In this document: one piece after another, positions 9,454 through 17,821 of the stretch
Position numbering within the stretch: position 1 is the first letter of the stretch
How the letters are laid out: each line of letters begins with the position of its first letter
Source of the DNA: Bacteroidia bacterium
Lineage (GTDB): Bacteria; Bacteroidota; Bacteroidia; J057
Length of the DNA stretch: 64,000 bases
Assembly: GCA_030430575.1 (NCBI GenBank)
Contig: JAUIKF010000023.1
Coordinates: 1-64,000 of the forward strand
Direction of reading: 5' to 3'
Notes under the pieces: model-generated
Database searches by the model: none
Told to the model about the DNA's origin: nothing
What the model saw: the letters and a program-made list of their open reading frames with translations, nothing else
Program-made: the position numbers and the translations under genes

Positions 9454-10307
9454 ATGGCGGCTACTAAGTCGTCACTTGCTTGTACCAAAGGCAGCCGAAC
9501 CCTCCGATTGCATAGACCCAATAATTCCATCGAAGCCTTCACACCAGCCGGATTTCCTTCAGAAAAATGAAGCTGCATTACCTTTAGCAAACGGTATTGA
9601 TATTTTTTCGCCTCATCGAAATTTCCGTTTATCGCTGCCCTTATCATTTCACTAAAAAGTTGAGGAAATGCATTCGCAGCTACCGAAATTACCCCTTCAT
9701 AACCAACTGCCACTTGTGAGACCCCAAGGGTATCATCCCCTGAAAGGACCTGAAAATCCGCTGGTTTTCCCGCAATTACATTCATTCCCTGCTCTATATT
9801 GCCTGAAGCCTCTTTTATGGCAGTAATATTGTTGTGGTCATGTGCGAGCCGAAGGGTGGTAGCCGCTTCCATATTAGAAGCAGTCCGTCCAGGTACGTTG
9901 TACAAGATGATCGGGAGATCGGTATTGGAAGCCACCGCATGAAAATGGGCGTATATGCCTTCCTGGGTAGGTTTGTTGTAATAGGGACTTACCGAAAGGA
10001 TGCCCGCAGGCTGAAAATGCTTTTCGATTTCTTTGATAGACCTAATGATTTTAGCAGTATCATGTCCACCAGCGCCTACTACGATAGGGATTTTTCCGCC
10101 TGCTTCGTCAAAAAAGGTCTCAAGTACTTGATGGGTCTCTTGAGCTGAGAGGGTAACGGACTCTCCCGTTGTTCCCAGCGCAACCAGGTATTCTACCTTT
10201 CCCCCGATCAAATGGCGAATAACGCCACGAAGTGCCAGGTAGTCAGGATTTTGGTCTTGTCCAAAAGGCGTGACAACAGCTACACCTGTTCCAGAAAATT
10301 TTTGCAT
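9426..10307 (-). CDS. dapA: 4-hydroxy-tetrahydrodipicolinate synthase
   Basis: A 293-residue TIM-barrel enzyme that condenses pyruvate with aspartate semialdehyde in lysine and diaminopimelate synthesis. It is of normal family length. Visible motifs are GTTGESVTLS (substrate loop), SPYYNKPTQEG, YNVPGRTASN with the active-site tyrosine region, and IKEASGN carrying the Schiff-base lysine (about residue 166). It starts at an ATG and is divergent from the sulfatase gene. Its leader carries a small inverted repeat (about 10341-10361, TTAGCC ... GGGCTAA). The 3' end runs into the terminator of the convergent histone-like gene. Confidence 0.95.
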   Translation of the reverse strand: MQKFSGTGVAVVTPFGQDQNPDYLALRGVIRHLIGGKVEYLVALGTTGESVTLSAQETHQVLETFFDEAGGKIPIVVGAGGHDTAKIIRSIKEIEKHFQPAGILSVSPYYNKPTQEGIYAHFHAVASNTDLPIILYNVPGRTASNMEAATTLRLAHDHNNITAIKEASGNIEQGMNVIAGKPADFQVLSGDDTLGVSQVAVGYEGVISVAANAFPQLFSEMIRAAINGNFDEAKKYQYRLLKVMQLHFSEGNPAGVKASMELLGLCNRRVRLPLVQASDDLVAAIKKELPLLK

Positions 10308-10423
10308 AAAATGAGGAGTTAGAATTAAAAATGAAAGGTTAGCCTCAATCGAGGGCTAAAATTACTCATTAAGTTGTGAAAAGCGATAACTTGTGACTTC
10401 AGGTTTAGACTATTCGCTAACAT

Positions 10424-11896
10424 ATGCATTTTCATCGCTTTTTCTTTTTACTGATAGCTTGTGCCTTCCTTTCGGCTTGCACAGGTTCGACTGTCGTTGA
10501 TTTCCCAAAAGCTACTTCAGAAAGCCCGAACTTGATTTTTGTATTCACAGATCAGCATGCTGCCAAGGCATGGTCCAGAGGAGGAATTGCAGAATTGGAA
10601 ACGCCCAATTTGGAGCGGTTGGCAGATGCTGGAATGACCTTTACCAATTGCATTTCCAATAATCCTATTTGCACGCCTTATCGAGCGAGTCTGTTGACAG
10701 GATTGCACGGCCATCAAAATGGCTTTTTGAACAACCACGACGATTTCCCCCTTGACAAAAATTTGCCTTCATGGTCGAAAATATTGAAAGCAGGAGGCTA
10801 TACGATGGGATATATCGGGAAATGGCACCTTTATCCAGAATGTGAAGTGCCAAAATTTAAGGAGGGAAAAGTAGATAAACCAGCTGCGCTCACGCCTCCT
10901 AAATACCGCCACGGATTTGATGACCTCTGGATTCAAACCAGTAACCACAATAAGCCGCGTTCGACCTATTATTGGGATACAGATGGCCAGTACAAGCAAT
11001 ATGAAGGCTATGCGCCCACAGGGGAGATGGACCAATTGCTAGGGTTTGTCACAGCCCACCAGCAAGATTCCATGCCATTCTGTGCGGTATTATCGCTTTT
11101 ACCCCCCCACAATACCTATGCGGGGGCACCAGCCCATTGGGTGGCCCATTATGACAGCATTGATACCCCTTTTTGGGAAAATGTGCCTGATCGCTATCGG
11201 ACAGCACGGAATATGCGCAACCTCAAGGATTATTACGCCCAGGTATCGGCTATTGATGAGGAAATGGGGCGTCTACTTAATTTTTTGGAAGACCAAAAAA
11301 TGGTAGATAATACCATCGTTATTTTCACCGCCGATCATGGAGATCTGCATTATGCCCACGGAAATTTTTGGAAAAGATACCCTTGGGAAGAGTCTGTCAA
11401 TGTCCCATTTATCGTTCGGTTTCCTCGAAAAATACAGGCGGGTACAGTTTCAAAAACATTGTTAGGCGCAATAGATTTGGCACCCACAATTCTGGGGTTG
11501 ACAGGATTTGGAGAAGCGATCCCTGAAAACATGCAAGGAATGGATCTTTCGCACGTATTTTTTGGCACAAAAGGACCTACACCTACTTCTCAACTAATAA
11601 TGTATAACCTTCCCTCTCCAGATCACTATATTCATCGAAATCAGCCCAATCTCCCTGACTATCGGGGCGTCAGAACAGCCGAATGGACCTATGCCGTGCG
11701 AAAGCTGCCACGAACGGGAGAAGTTGTTAATTACCTGATGCACAATAACTTAACTGATCCTTTTCAACTGAATAACCTGATCAATAATCCTAAATTTGAA
11801 AAGCAGCGCGTCCTACTTCATGAGGAACTCGTGAAACAACTGGCGAAGGTAGGGGAGGAGAAATGGTTGGAGAATGTGCCGAAAAGATTCAGATAA
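10424..11896 (+). CDS. lipoprotein sulfatase (S1 type)
   Basis: A 490-residue type I sulfatase that would hydrolyse sulfate esters from polysaccharides or small sulfated compounds. The N-terminus is a lipoprotein signal with lipobox FLSAC, so it is probably anchored to a membrane. The first metal-binding segment is NLIFVFTDQHA. The formylglycine motif is CTPYRASLLTG (Cys about 83), the standard CxPxR form that needs a maturase encoded elsewhere. Further on are GYIGKWHL and the second metal site FTADHGDLHYAHG. The substrate cannot be told from sequence; no susCD pair or PUL is adjacent. The gene is divergent from dapA. Confidence 0.88.
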   Translation: MHFHRFFFLLIACAFLSACTGSTVVDFPKATSESPNLIFVFTDQHAAKAWSRGGIAELETPNLERLADAGMTFTNCISNNPICTPYRASLLTGLHGHQNGFLNNHDDFPLDKNLPSWSKILKAGGYTMGYIGKWHLYPECEVPKFKEGKVDKPAALTPPKYRHGFDDLWIQTSNHNKPRSTYYWDTDGQYKQYEGYAPTGEMDQLLGFVTAHQQDSMPFCAVLSLLPPHNTYAGAPAHWVAHYDSIDTPFWENVPDRYRTARNMRNLKDYYAQVSAIDEEMGRLLNFLEDQKMVDNTIVIFTADHGDLHYAHGNFWKRYPWEESVNVPFIVRFPRKIQAGTVSKTLLGAIDLAPTILGLTGFGEAIPENMQGMDLSHVFFGTKGPTPTSQLIMYNLPSPDHYIHRNQPNLPDYRGVRTAEWTYAVRKLPRTGEVVNYLMHNNLTDPFQLNNLINNPKFEKQRVLLHEELVKQLAKVGEEKWLENVPKRFR

Positions 11897-11933
11897 AAAG
11901 ATGATCTATTAAACCGTATACAACTCATTTCAA

Positions 11934-12150
11934 GAACTAGTGCATCAAGCCCTAAGTTCTTATCGGTTTGGGGCCGGATTACGCTCAAAAGCCAACTCAC
12001 GCGCCGGAAATCCGGCCCAGCGCAAATAAATGCGCATGTTCTTAGTTGCCAAGCAAGCTGGCGCGGATTTCCGGATTTGAGGGGTTGGATCTTTGGAGTA
12101 ATCCGCGCCCCACAGAATAACCGCTAACTATATTGTGCTTGATGAACTAG
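11934..12150. repeat. nested palindromic noncoding element
   Basis: The gap between the sulfatase and the next gene is a multi-stem inverted repeat. Outer arms are CTAGTGCATCAAGC (11937-11950) and GCTTGATGAACTAG (12137-12150). The next layer is GGGGCCGGATTAC near 11970 against GTAATCCGCGCCCC near 12100. Inside lie two copies of CCGGAAATCCGG-type palindromes (about 12004-12015 and 12065-12074) and a stem GCGCAAATAAATGCGC (about 12020-12036). It encodes no protein. It resembles a REP or MITE-like palindromic unit. Confidence 0.6.
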
Positions 12151-12159
12151 TATAACAAA

Positions 12160-12456
12160 ATGAAAACTTTTTTAATTGCTTCAATTTCATCAGGATTTAT
12201 TGCCGTGGGATTGTTCTTTTTAAGGGTGCTTCATCTTATTTCTCCCAGAAATGACGATAATCTTACACCTATTTTATTGGGGGCAATATTTTTCCATATT
12301 TTCTTTTTAGCTATCGCTCGTTTTGGAAATAAGCAAAACATTAATAAACGCCATTATTTGATTTTGCTGCGCCTCAGTTATTTATTCCTTTTGTTGATAG
12401 TTTTATTGGTTGGGTTGGTGTTATTTGTAGCCTCTTCAATTCCTTGGCGTTTTTAG
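12160..12456 (+). CDS. small membrane protein of unknown function
   Basis: A 98-residue protein with three predicted membrane helices: about residues 5-25 (IASISSGFIAVGLFFL), 38-55 (LLGAIFFHIFFLAIA) and 70-92 (YLFLLLIVLLVGLVLFVASS). It carries a basic loop (GNKQNINKRHY) between the second and third. I do not recognise the family. It lies directly after the palindromic element and is convergent with aroC. Hydrophobic patterning and a clean ATG favour a real gene. Confidence 0.6.
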   Translation: MKTFLIASISSGFIAVGLFFLRVLHLISPRNDDNLTPILLGAIFFHIFFLAIARFGNKQNINKRHYLILLRLSYLFLLLIVLLVGLVLFVASSIPWRF

Positions 12457-12495
12457 AAGCACGACACTAGCCAAAACTTTAAACGAACTCTTGCC

Positions 12496-13572
12496 TTATA
12501 ATCTCCTCCCCCGATGGATCATCCACTGATCCAATAGAACCATCGCAGCCATTGCCTCCACAATAGGCACTGCTCGTGGAACCACGCAAGGGTCGTGGCG
12601 ACCTTTCCCTTCCAATATGACAGATTCCCCTTGTTCATCCACACTTTCTTGGGGCTGCATAATCGTAGCCGTGGGCTTAAAAGCAACGCGAAAGTAGATG
12701 TCTTCGCCATTGCTGATACCACCTTGAATGCCCCCAGAGTGGTTGGTATGGGTACGAATTCGGTCCCCTTCGCGATAAAACAGGTCATTGTGCTCAGAGC
12801 CTTTCATGCGCGTACCTGTAAAACCACTGCCCAGCTCAAATCCCTTCACGGCATTAATACCTAACATAGCAGCACCTAATGCTGCTGAAAGCTTATTGTA
12901 AATCGGCTCGCCGATACCTGGCGGAACGCCGCGGACACGGCAAGTGATAACGCCTCCCACCGAATCACCCGCTTTGCGGATGCTATCGATGAAATGGTAC
13001 ATTTTTTCCGCAATGATGGGGTCAGGACAGCGGACCGCCTGTTGGAAGGAGGTGTCCAACTCAAAAGATGTTGGTTCTTCCTTCATCTCAATCTGGTGAA
13101 TGGAACTCACCCATCCTTGAATCTCAACATGAGAAAGCCTTCCAAGCACTTGCTTGGCGACAGCCCCGCCGATGACTCGAGCCAGGGTCTCCCTGGCTGA
13201 AGCGCGGCCTCCACCGCGATAGTCTCGGGTGCCATACTTGGCCTGGTAGGTGAAGTCTGCATGAGATGGGCGAAAGGCTTTTGCCAAATGATCGTAATCG
13301 CGTGATCGCGCTTGCTGATTGGGCACCCAAAAGGAGATAGGGGTGCCAGTAGTCAATCCTTCAAAGACCCCTGACTGAATCACAAACTGGTCGGGCTCTT
13401 TGCGCTGCGTCGTGATACGACTTTGTCCCGGACGACGACGGTCTAGTTCGGCCTGGATGGCCGACAGGTCCAGTGCTATCCCTGAAGGACAGCCATCGAT
13501 CACCACGCCGATGCCTGCGCCATGTGATTCTCCAAAGGTGGTTAGGGTAAATAGCGTGCCAAAGGTGTTCAT
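12496..13572 (-). CDS. aroC: chorismate synthase
   Basis: A 358-residue enzyme of the shikimate pathway that converts 5-enolpyruvylshikimate-3-phosphate to chorismate using reduced FMN. Diagnostic motifs are GESHGAGIGVVIDGCPSG at the N-terminus, RRRPGQSRITTQRKE, the arginine-rich YRGGGRASARET and GGISNGEDI near the C-terminus. Length is normal. It lies downstream of the mlaF-like gene on the same strand, separated by a palindromic repeat array, so read-through is possible but would have to cross that structure. Confidence 0.95.
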   Translation of the reverse strand: MNTFGTLFTLTTFGESHGAGIGVVIDGCPSGIALDLSAIQAELDRRRPGQSRITTQRKEPDQFVIQSGVFEGLTTGTPISFWVPNQQARSRDYDHLAKAFRPSHADFTYQAKYGTRDYRGGGRASARETLARVIGGAVAKQVLGRLSHVEIQGWVSSIHQIEMKEEPTSFELDTSFQQAVRCPDPIIAEKMYHFIDSIRKAGDSVGGVITCRVRGVPPGIGEPIYNKLSAALGAAMLGINAVKGFELGSGFTGTRMKGSEHNDLFYREGDRIRTHTNHSGGIQGGISNGEDIYFRVAFKPTATIMQPQESVDEQGESVILEGKGRHDPCVVPRAVPIVEAMAAMVLLDQWMIHRGRRL

Positions 13573-13575
13573 AGT

Positions 13576-13813
13576 GGTTGAGACCGCTCCCTGCGGTCGC
13601 TGCGAGACCGTTCGCTAGCGCTCACTGCGAGATCGTTCGTCGCTTTGCTCCTCACTGCGAGACCGCTCGGCTCGAAGACTCGCCTCGCTACGAGACAAAA
13701 GACACTTTTTCCTGTCTCGTAGCGAGTCTTCGAGCGGTCTCGCAGTGAGGCCTTCAGGCCGAACGATCTCGCCTCTCGCAGCGAGGGCTGAGCTTGCCGA
13801 AGCCCGAGCGGTC
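13576..13813. repeat. modular palindromic repeat array, copy A
   Basis: This GC-rich spacer is made of short units with the core GAGA(C/T)CG followed by TTCG or CTCG. The centre is a long hairpin: 13651-13696 pairs with 13714-13749 (words CTCACTGCGAGACCG, CGAAGACTCG, CGCTACGAGAC and their complements), with two 5-base bulges and a loop of about 17 bases. Similar arrays lie at 14597-14745 and 42334-42568. No protein is supported here. Confidence 0.75.
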
Positions 13814-14557
13814 TCACCGCCGCTTGATTAAATCTGATACAAAAATAAATTCTTCTAATGGCTTACAATCTGCATGAAAGGCCTCCTTATTGGTGCCTTG
13901 CCATTCCTTTTTTCCTTTATACAGAAACATGATCTTATCACCGATATTCATCACTGAATTCATGTCATGAGAGACCACGATAGTGGTCATATTATACTCA
14001 TAGGTGAGTTCCTGGATGAGCTTGTCGATGACAGACGCAGTGAGAGGATCGAGGCCAGAATTGGGCTCATCTACAAAGAGATATTTGGGATTCATGGCGA
14101 TAGCCCGGGCGATGCCTACGCGTTTCATCATCCCCCCAGAGAGTTCAGAAGGATATAGCTTTTCTGATCCAGGGAGGTTCACACGATCGAGGCAAAATGC
14201 GATACGCTCCGATACTTGGGCAGGGCTATCATTGGTGAACATTCGGATGGGAAAGCCTACATTCTCCTCTACATTCATAGAATCAAAGAGGGCGGAGTTT
14301 TGGAAGAGCATGCCGATATTTTTGCGCAATTCCTTTTGTATGGCATAATCCGCCTGGTGAAAGTCAGTTCCATCAAAAGAAACTGTGCCCCTATCAGGCT
14401 TCAGTAAGCCTACAATACACTTCATCATGACACTTTTTCCACTGCCACTGGCCCCAATAATCATATTGATCTTGCCTTGTTCAAAGGTGAAATCGATGCC
14501 TTTTAATACTTCCTTGTCACCAAAGGATTTGTAAATATTTTGAACTTCTATTGCCAT
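13814..14557 (-). CDS. ABC transporter ATPase, MlaF type
   Basis: A 247-residue ABC ATPase with Walker A GASGSGKS, signature LSGGMMKR, Walker B YLFVDEPNSGLDP and the H-loop VSHDM. The LSGGMMKRVGIARA signature and the DEPNSGLDP form are typical of MlaF/Ttg2A ATPases, which power retrograde phospholipid transport between membranes with MlaE and MlaD. Neither MlaE nor MlaD is adjacent: on both sides are palindromic arrays, with a P-loop kinase upstream and aroC downstream. It is therefore either an orphan whose permease is elsewhere or a remnant of a split operon. Confidence 0.85.
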   Translation of the reverse strand: MAIEVQNIYKSFGDKEVLKGIDFTFEQGKINMIIGASGSGKSVMMKCIVGLLKPDRGTVSFDGTDFHQADYAIQKELRKNIGMLFQNSALFDSMNVEENVGFPIRMFTNDSPAQVSERIAFCLDRVNLPGSEKLYPSELSGGMMKRVGIARAIAMNPKYLFVDEPNSGLDPLTASVIDKLIQELTYEYNMTTIVVSHDMNSVMNIGDKIMFLYKGKKEWQGTNKEAFHADCKPLEEFIFVSDLIKRR

Positions 14558-14596
14558 AAAATCAATTGAAAATGGGGAATTAAAAAATGGAGAATA

Positions 14597-14745
14597 GACC
14601 GCTCGGCTCGAAGACTCGCCTCACTGTCAGATCGTTCGCTTTGCTCACTGTCAGACCGCTTCGCTATGAGACCGCTCGAAGACTCGCTGTCAGACAAGAA
14701 GATTTGCCTTTAGTCTGACAGCGAGCCCGAAGGGCGAGCGGTCTC
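14597..14745. repeat. modular palindromic repeat array, copy B
   Basis: Same architecture as copy A. The central hairpin is 14668-14695 against 14713-14745 (GAGACCGCTCG and CTCGCTGTCAGAC with complements). In this copy the arm word is GTCAGAC/GTCTGAC, and the two flanking units also carry GTCAGA where copy A has GCGAGA. The end of the array touches the stop codon of the upstream P-loop gene. Confidence 0.75.
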
Positions 14746-15247
14746 AAAAATCATAGGCATATGCCTTTAAAAATTGCTTCATATCTGCTTCTGTTTCGAT
14801 AATATGTGTGCCAAATGTCAAGTTTGCCTCTGCCAATTGCTCAAAGACAATCGGCCGATCTTCCTCGTTGAAATTATACACATACGTTAGAAAATCCCAA
14901 TCCCATTCCTCTTCACAGCCTTCGGGCATCTCAGGACGTACCTCCCCTGCATAAGTAACCCAGCGCTTGACGACCCGCCAGACGGAAGTCCACTTCGACT
15001 GATCGATGAAGATAGCCATGTCTGCTCGTGCTAGTTGTATGTCCAATTCCTCTACATAAATGCCCTCAATGATCCAGGCATCTTTTTCCACCAAGCGCTT
15101 TAAAGTCGCTTTCCATGCCTCTGGACTAGGTTCTCGCCAACCAGGCTTCCAGTAATGCTGATCCAGATGGATCAATTCCAAGCCCGTCAATTTGGCCAGC
15201 TCGTGGGCAAAAGTGGTCTTTCCGGCACCGCAGTTGCCGAGGACCAA
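14744..15247 (-). CDS. P-loop nucleotide/adenylate kinase-like protein
   Basis: A 167-residue P-loop NTPase of the small AAA_17/adenylate-kinase-like (FlaR-type) group. Walker A is GNCGAGKTTFAHELA near the N-terminus, followed by the LIHLDQHYWKPGW motif typical of this family and a basic region around VKRW. The substrate is unknown. The first canonical start, the TTG at 15247, cuts into the first beta strand. The frame stays open upstream, and an ATT at 15266-15268 would give IKSPQRILVLGN, the expected N-terminus. The stop codon lies in the edge of repeat array B. Confidence 0.75.
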   Translation of the reverse strand: MVLGNCGAGKTTFAHELAKLTGLELIHLDQHYWKPGWREPSPEAWKATLKRLVEKDAWIIEGIYVEELDIQLARADMAIFIDQSKWTSVWRVVKRWVTYAGEVRPEMPEGCEEEWDWDFLTYVYNFNEEDRPIVFEQLAEANLTFGTHIIETEADMKQFLKAYAYDF

Positions 15248-15270
15248 AATACGCTGGGGAGATTTAATGA

Positions 15271-15355
15271 GATTATTAATTGAGTGATTATTAATTATTG
15301 ATTCAGGGCAGTGTTTTAATGATTCAATTTATCCAATCATTAATCAATAATTGTT
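15271..15355. repeat. AT-rich inverted-repeat spacer (ATTGATTAAT words)
   Basis: The spacer between the acyl-CoA dehydrogenase and the P-loop gene contains ATTATTAATTATTGATTC on the left and AATCATTAATCAATAATTG on the right. They can pair into a long imperfect hairpin. The same word family appears at 34480-34568. Confidence 0.6.
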
Positions 15356-16561
15356 TTACCTAAACGCACTTATACCTGTCACGTCCATGCCTGTAATCAA
15401 CAGATGAATATCATGTGTCCCTTCATAAGTAATGACAGATTCCAGGTTCATAGCATGGCGCATCAAGGGATAATCACCTGTAATGCCCATACCCCCAAGG
15501 ACTTGGCGTGCTTCGCGTGCGATGTTGATCGCAATGTTCACATTGTTTCTTTTGGCCATAGAGATCTGCTGAGTCGTGGCTTTGCCTTGATCTTTGAGCT
15601 GGCCCAGACGCCAAGCGAGTAGTTGTCCCTTGGTGATCTCGGTGACCATCTCAGCTAACTTTTTCTGTTGGAGCTGATATGAGCCGATGGGCTTGCCAAA
15701 CTGTGTGCGTTCCTTGGAATAAGTAAGGGCAGTATAATAACAGTCCATCGCAGCGCCGATAGCGCCCCAAGCAATCCCAAAACGCGCAGAGTCCAGACAC
15801 CCCAGCGGCGCACCGAGTCCAGACTTTTTTGGAAGTAAATTTTCCTTTGGCACTTTCACATTGTCAAATACCAATTCGCCCGTAGCAGAAGCCCGCAAGG
15901 ACCATTTGTTGTGGATCTCTGGCGTTGTGAAGCCTTCCATGCCACGCTCTACGATCAGGCCGTGGATGCGTCCTTCTTCATTTTTGGCCCAGACAATCGC
16001 GACCTGTGCAAAGGGAGAATTAGAGATCCAGGTTTTGGCCCCATTGAGCAAATAGTGGTCCCCTTCGTCTGTGAAATGGGTTTCCATTCCGCTAGGGTTG
16101 GACCCATGATTGGGTTCTGTCAGGCCAAAGCAGCCCATCCACTCGCCGGTGGCGAGTTTGGGAAGGAATTTTTTCTTCTGTGCTTCGGAGCCGTAGGCGT
16201 AGATGGGGTACATGACCAAAGACCCTTGGACTGAGGCCATAGAGCGAAGGCCCGAATCGACGCGCTCGATCTCTTGCATAATCACACCGTAGGTGGAATA
16301 GTCAAGGCCCATTCCACCATATTCCTCTGATACGAATGGCCCAAACATCCCCAATTCACCCATTCCAGGGATCAGGTGAGTAGGGCAGTGATTGTCTTGT
16401 GCCCATTGGTTGATATGGGGCGCGGCGTGTATATTGAGCCAGTCACGGACACTGCTCCGAATGAGTTTTTGTTCCTCTGTAAGTAAGTCATCCACCAGGT
16501 AATAATCCGAATGCTCATAGCGATGAGCTACATGGGCGTTTTGTTGCGTTGTTGTTGACAT
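15356..16561 (-). CDS. gcdH: acyl-CoA dehydrogenase, probably glutaryl-CoA dehydrogenase
   Basis: A 401-residue FAD flavoenzyme. The sequence GLRSMASVQGSL carries the arginine that binds the glutaryl carboxylate in glutaryl-CoA dehydrogenases. CFGLTEPNHGSNPSGM is the FAD-binding loop, and the catalytic glutamate is in ITYEGTHDIHLL near the C-terminus. It would oxidatively decarboxylate glutaryl-CoA to crotonyl-CoA in lysine or tryptophan degradation. A TAATTTTG -7 element sits 23 bases before the start. The next gene on the strand is the P-loop protein, across an AT-rich hairpin spacer. Confidence 0.88.
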   Translation of the reverse strand: MSTTTQQNAHVAHRYEHSDYYLVDDLLTEEQKLIRSSVRDWLNIHAAPHINQWAQDNHCPTHLIPGMGELGMFGPFVSEEYGGMGLDYSTYGVIMQEIERVDSGLRSMASVQGSLVMYPIYAYGSEAQKKKFLPKLATGEWMGCFGLTEPNHGSNPSGMETHFTDEGDHYLLNGAKTWISNSPFAQVAIVWAKNEEGRIHGLIVERGMEGFTTPEIHNKWSLRASATGELVFDNVKVPKENLLPKKSGLGAPLGCLDSARFGIAWGAIGAAMDCYYTALTYSKERTQFGKPIGSYQLQQKKLAEMVTEITKGQLLAWRLGQLKDQGKATTQQISMAKRNNVNIAINIAREARQVLGGMGITGDYPLMRHAMNLESVITYEGTHDIHLLITGMDVTGISAFR

Positions 16562-16583
16562 AGATAATATTTGATTGAAACAA

Positions 16584-16591
16584 CAAAATTA
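16584..16591 (-). promoter_or_regulatory. -7 box of the gcdH promoter
   Basis: On the minus strand TAATTTTG fits the Bacteroidota TAnnTTTG element, at the expected distance from the start at 16561. No clear TTTG -33 box was found, so only the -7 part is supported. Confidence 0.5.
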
Positions 16592-16676
16592 GGCAAAATT
16601 TGGTTTCTTGAGCTAACTTGTTTGCTATTAAAAATCAGCATTAATATTGTTATAGAATCATAATATCCTGAATCAC

Positions 16677-16895
16677 ATGGTCACCTATTACCTCATGAAA
16701 GTCAAAGGGAAGGCGAAAATCCCTGACTATATACAACTTCGAGACGAGCAACTGACACTCATTGGCTATTTCAGGCCAGGCCGCAAGGAGCGCCTTGAAA
16801 AAGTCGTCAAGAATGCCGAGTATGCAGCGCAATTGCAATCGGTGATCGACGGCATGGAGGCGTATGGTAAGATGCAGAAGGTGGAGTTGGAGTGA
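16677..16895 (+). CDS. small conserved hypothetical protein
   Basis: A 72-residue protein, MVTYYLMKVKGKAKIPDYI at the N-terminus, with a predicted beta strand followed by a helical C-terminus rich in charged residues. A second in-frame ATG at 16695 (MKVKGKAKI) is possible. I do not recognise the domain. It lies directly upstream of ftsE on the same strand and is divergent from gcdH. Codon pattern and the absence of a competing frame favour a real gene. Confidence 0.6.
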   Translation: MVTYYLMKVKGKAKIPDYIQLRDEQLTLIGYFRPGRKERLEKVVKNAEYAAQLQSVIDGMEAYGKMQKVELE

Positions 16896-17049
16896 GGGTG
16901 AGGAGGAGGAAAGTAAAAATAATTAATAATAAACAAGGAAGTCAAAAAGGAAGAATGACTTGGTTTGTAAACTGTTCTCCTGCAGGCATCTACGCATCTC
17001 CTCATTCAAAATTCAACATTCAATCATTCAAAATTCAACAATCACCTCC

Positions 17050-17760
17050 TTGTCCCAAACAAAATCCATTATCACATTTAAGAGCGTAAGTGCCCAATTC
17101 CTTGACCGTACCGTGTTAGAAGGGATTGATTTTGAGGTTCATATGGGCGAATTTGTCTACTTGGTGGGACGTACAGGTTCGGGCAAAAGTACGATCCTTC
17201 GCATGATCTATGCGGACCAGCACCCATCGAACGGTTTCATTCGAGTAGGAGACATGCATTTGGGGCAATTGATGGGAAATGATATTCCTTTCCTTCGGCG
17301 GAAGATGGGCATTGTCTTTCAAGACTTCCAACTTCTCCCAGACCGTACGGTGTACCAAAATATTCATTTTGCCCTCCGCGCCACGGGCTGGCGCGACAGC
17401 CGCAAGATCAAGCAACGCATCAGCGAAGTTCTCATCCAGGTGGGGATGACTGGCAAAGGCGAAGCCATGCCTCACCAGCTCTCAGGCGGAGAGCAGCAGC
17501 AAGTCGCCATCGCACGTGCGCTTATCAACGACCCAATCGTCCTCATCGCTGACGAACCCACCGGAAACCTCGACCCCGAGGCCAGCGACAAAGTCATGGA
17601 CATTTTACAAAAAATCAACCTCTCTGGAACGGCCGTCCTCATGGCGACGCACGAATACAGTATCCTGAAGCGATATCCTTCGCGGGTGATTCAGATCGTG
17701 GATCAAGGCTTGGTGGATCATCCCAAGGCGCAAGGGTTTTTAGAGGAATATTGGAAGTGA
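17050..17760 (+). CDS. ftsE: cell-division ABC ATPase FtsE
   Basis: An ABC ATPase of about 236 residues. Motifs are [10 protein letters not shown] (Walker A), the Q-loop [16 protein letters not shown], the signature [15 protein letters not shown], Walker [13 protein letters not shown] and the switch His in ATHEYS. The [11 protein letters not shown] and EPTGNLDPE forms are diagnostic of FtsE, which with FtsX controls peptidoglycan hydrolases at the septum. I start at the TTG at 17050 ([13 protein letters not shown]); the frame extends to an ATG at 16960, but that stretch is ATTCAAAATTCAACA-type spacer repeat. ftsX is not adjacent, as is common in Bacteroidota. Confidence 0.85.
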   Translation: MSQTKSIITFKSVSAQFLDRTVLEGIDFEVHMGEFVYLVGRTGSGKSTILRMIYADQHPSNGFIRVGDMHLGQLMGNDIPFLRRKMGIVFQDFQLLPDRTVYQNIHFALRATGWRDSRKIKQRISEVLIQVGMTGKGEAMPHQLSGGEQQQVAIARALINDPIVLIADEPTGNLDPEASDKVMDILQKINLSGTAVLMATHEYSILKRYPSRVIQIVDQGLVDHPKAQGFLEEYWK

Positions 17761-17790
17761 TAGGTAAAAACTTCTTTACTTCCTAAATCT

Positions 17791-17810
17791 TCATTCCTTG
17801 TTCGATATTC
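17791..17810. repeat. 20-bp dispersed repeat
   Basis: TCATTCCTTGTTCGATATTC is found again without a mismatch at 47228-47247, where it is one arm of a hairpin. Here it lies just before the AraC-type regulator and contains the in-frame TTG at 17798, which argues against that codon as the start. Confidence 0.75.
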
Positions 17811-17821
17811 TGAAATCAATC

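Noticed and set aside
13576-14745. CRISPR-like repetitive array
   Set aside because: The units are short, palindromic and of uneven spacing, with no constant repeat/spacer alternation and no cas genes nearby.
16960-17049. N-terminal extension of FtsE to the ATG at 16960
   Set aside because: The sequence is the ATTCAAAATTCAACA spacer repeat, and FtsE homologs begin close to the TTG at 17050.
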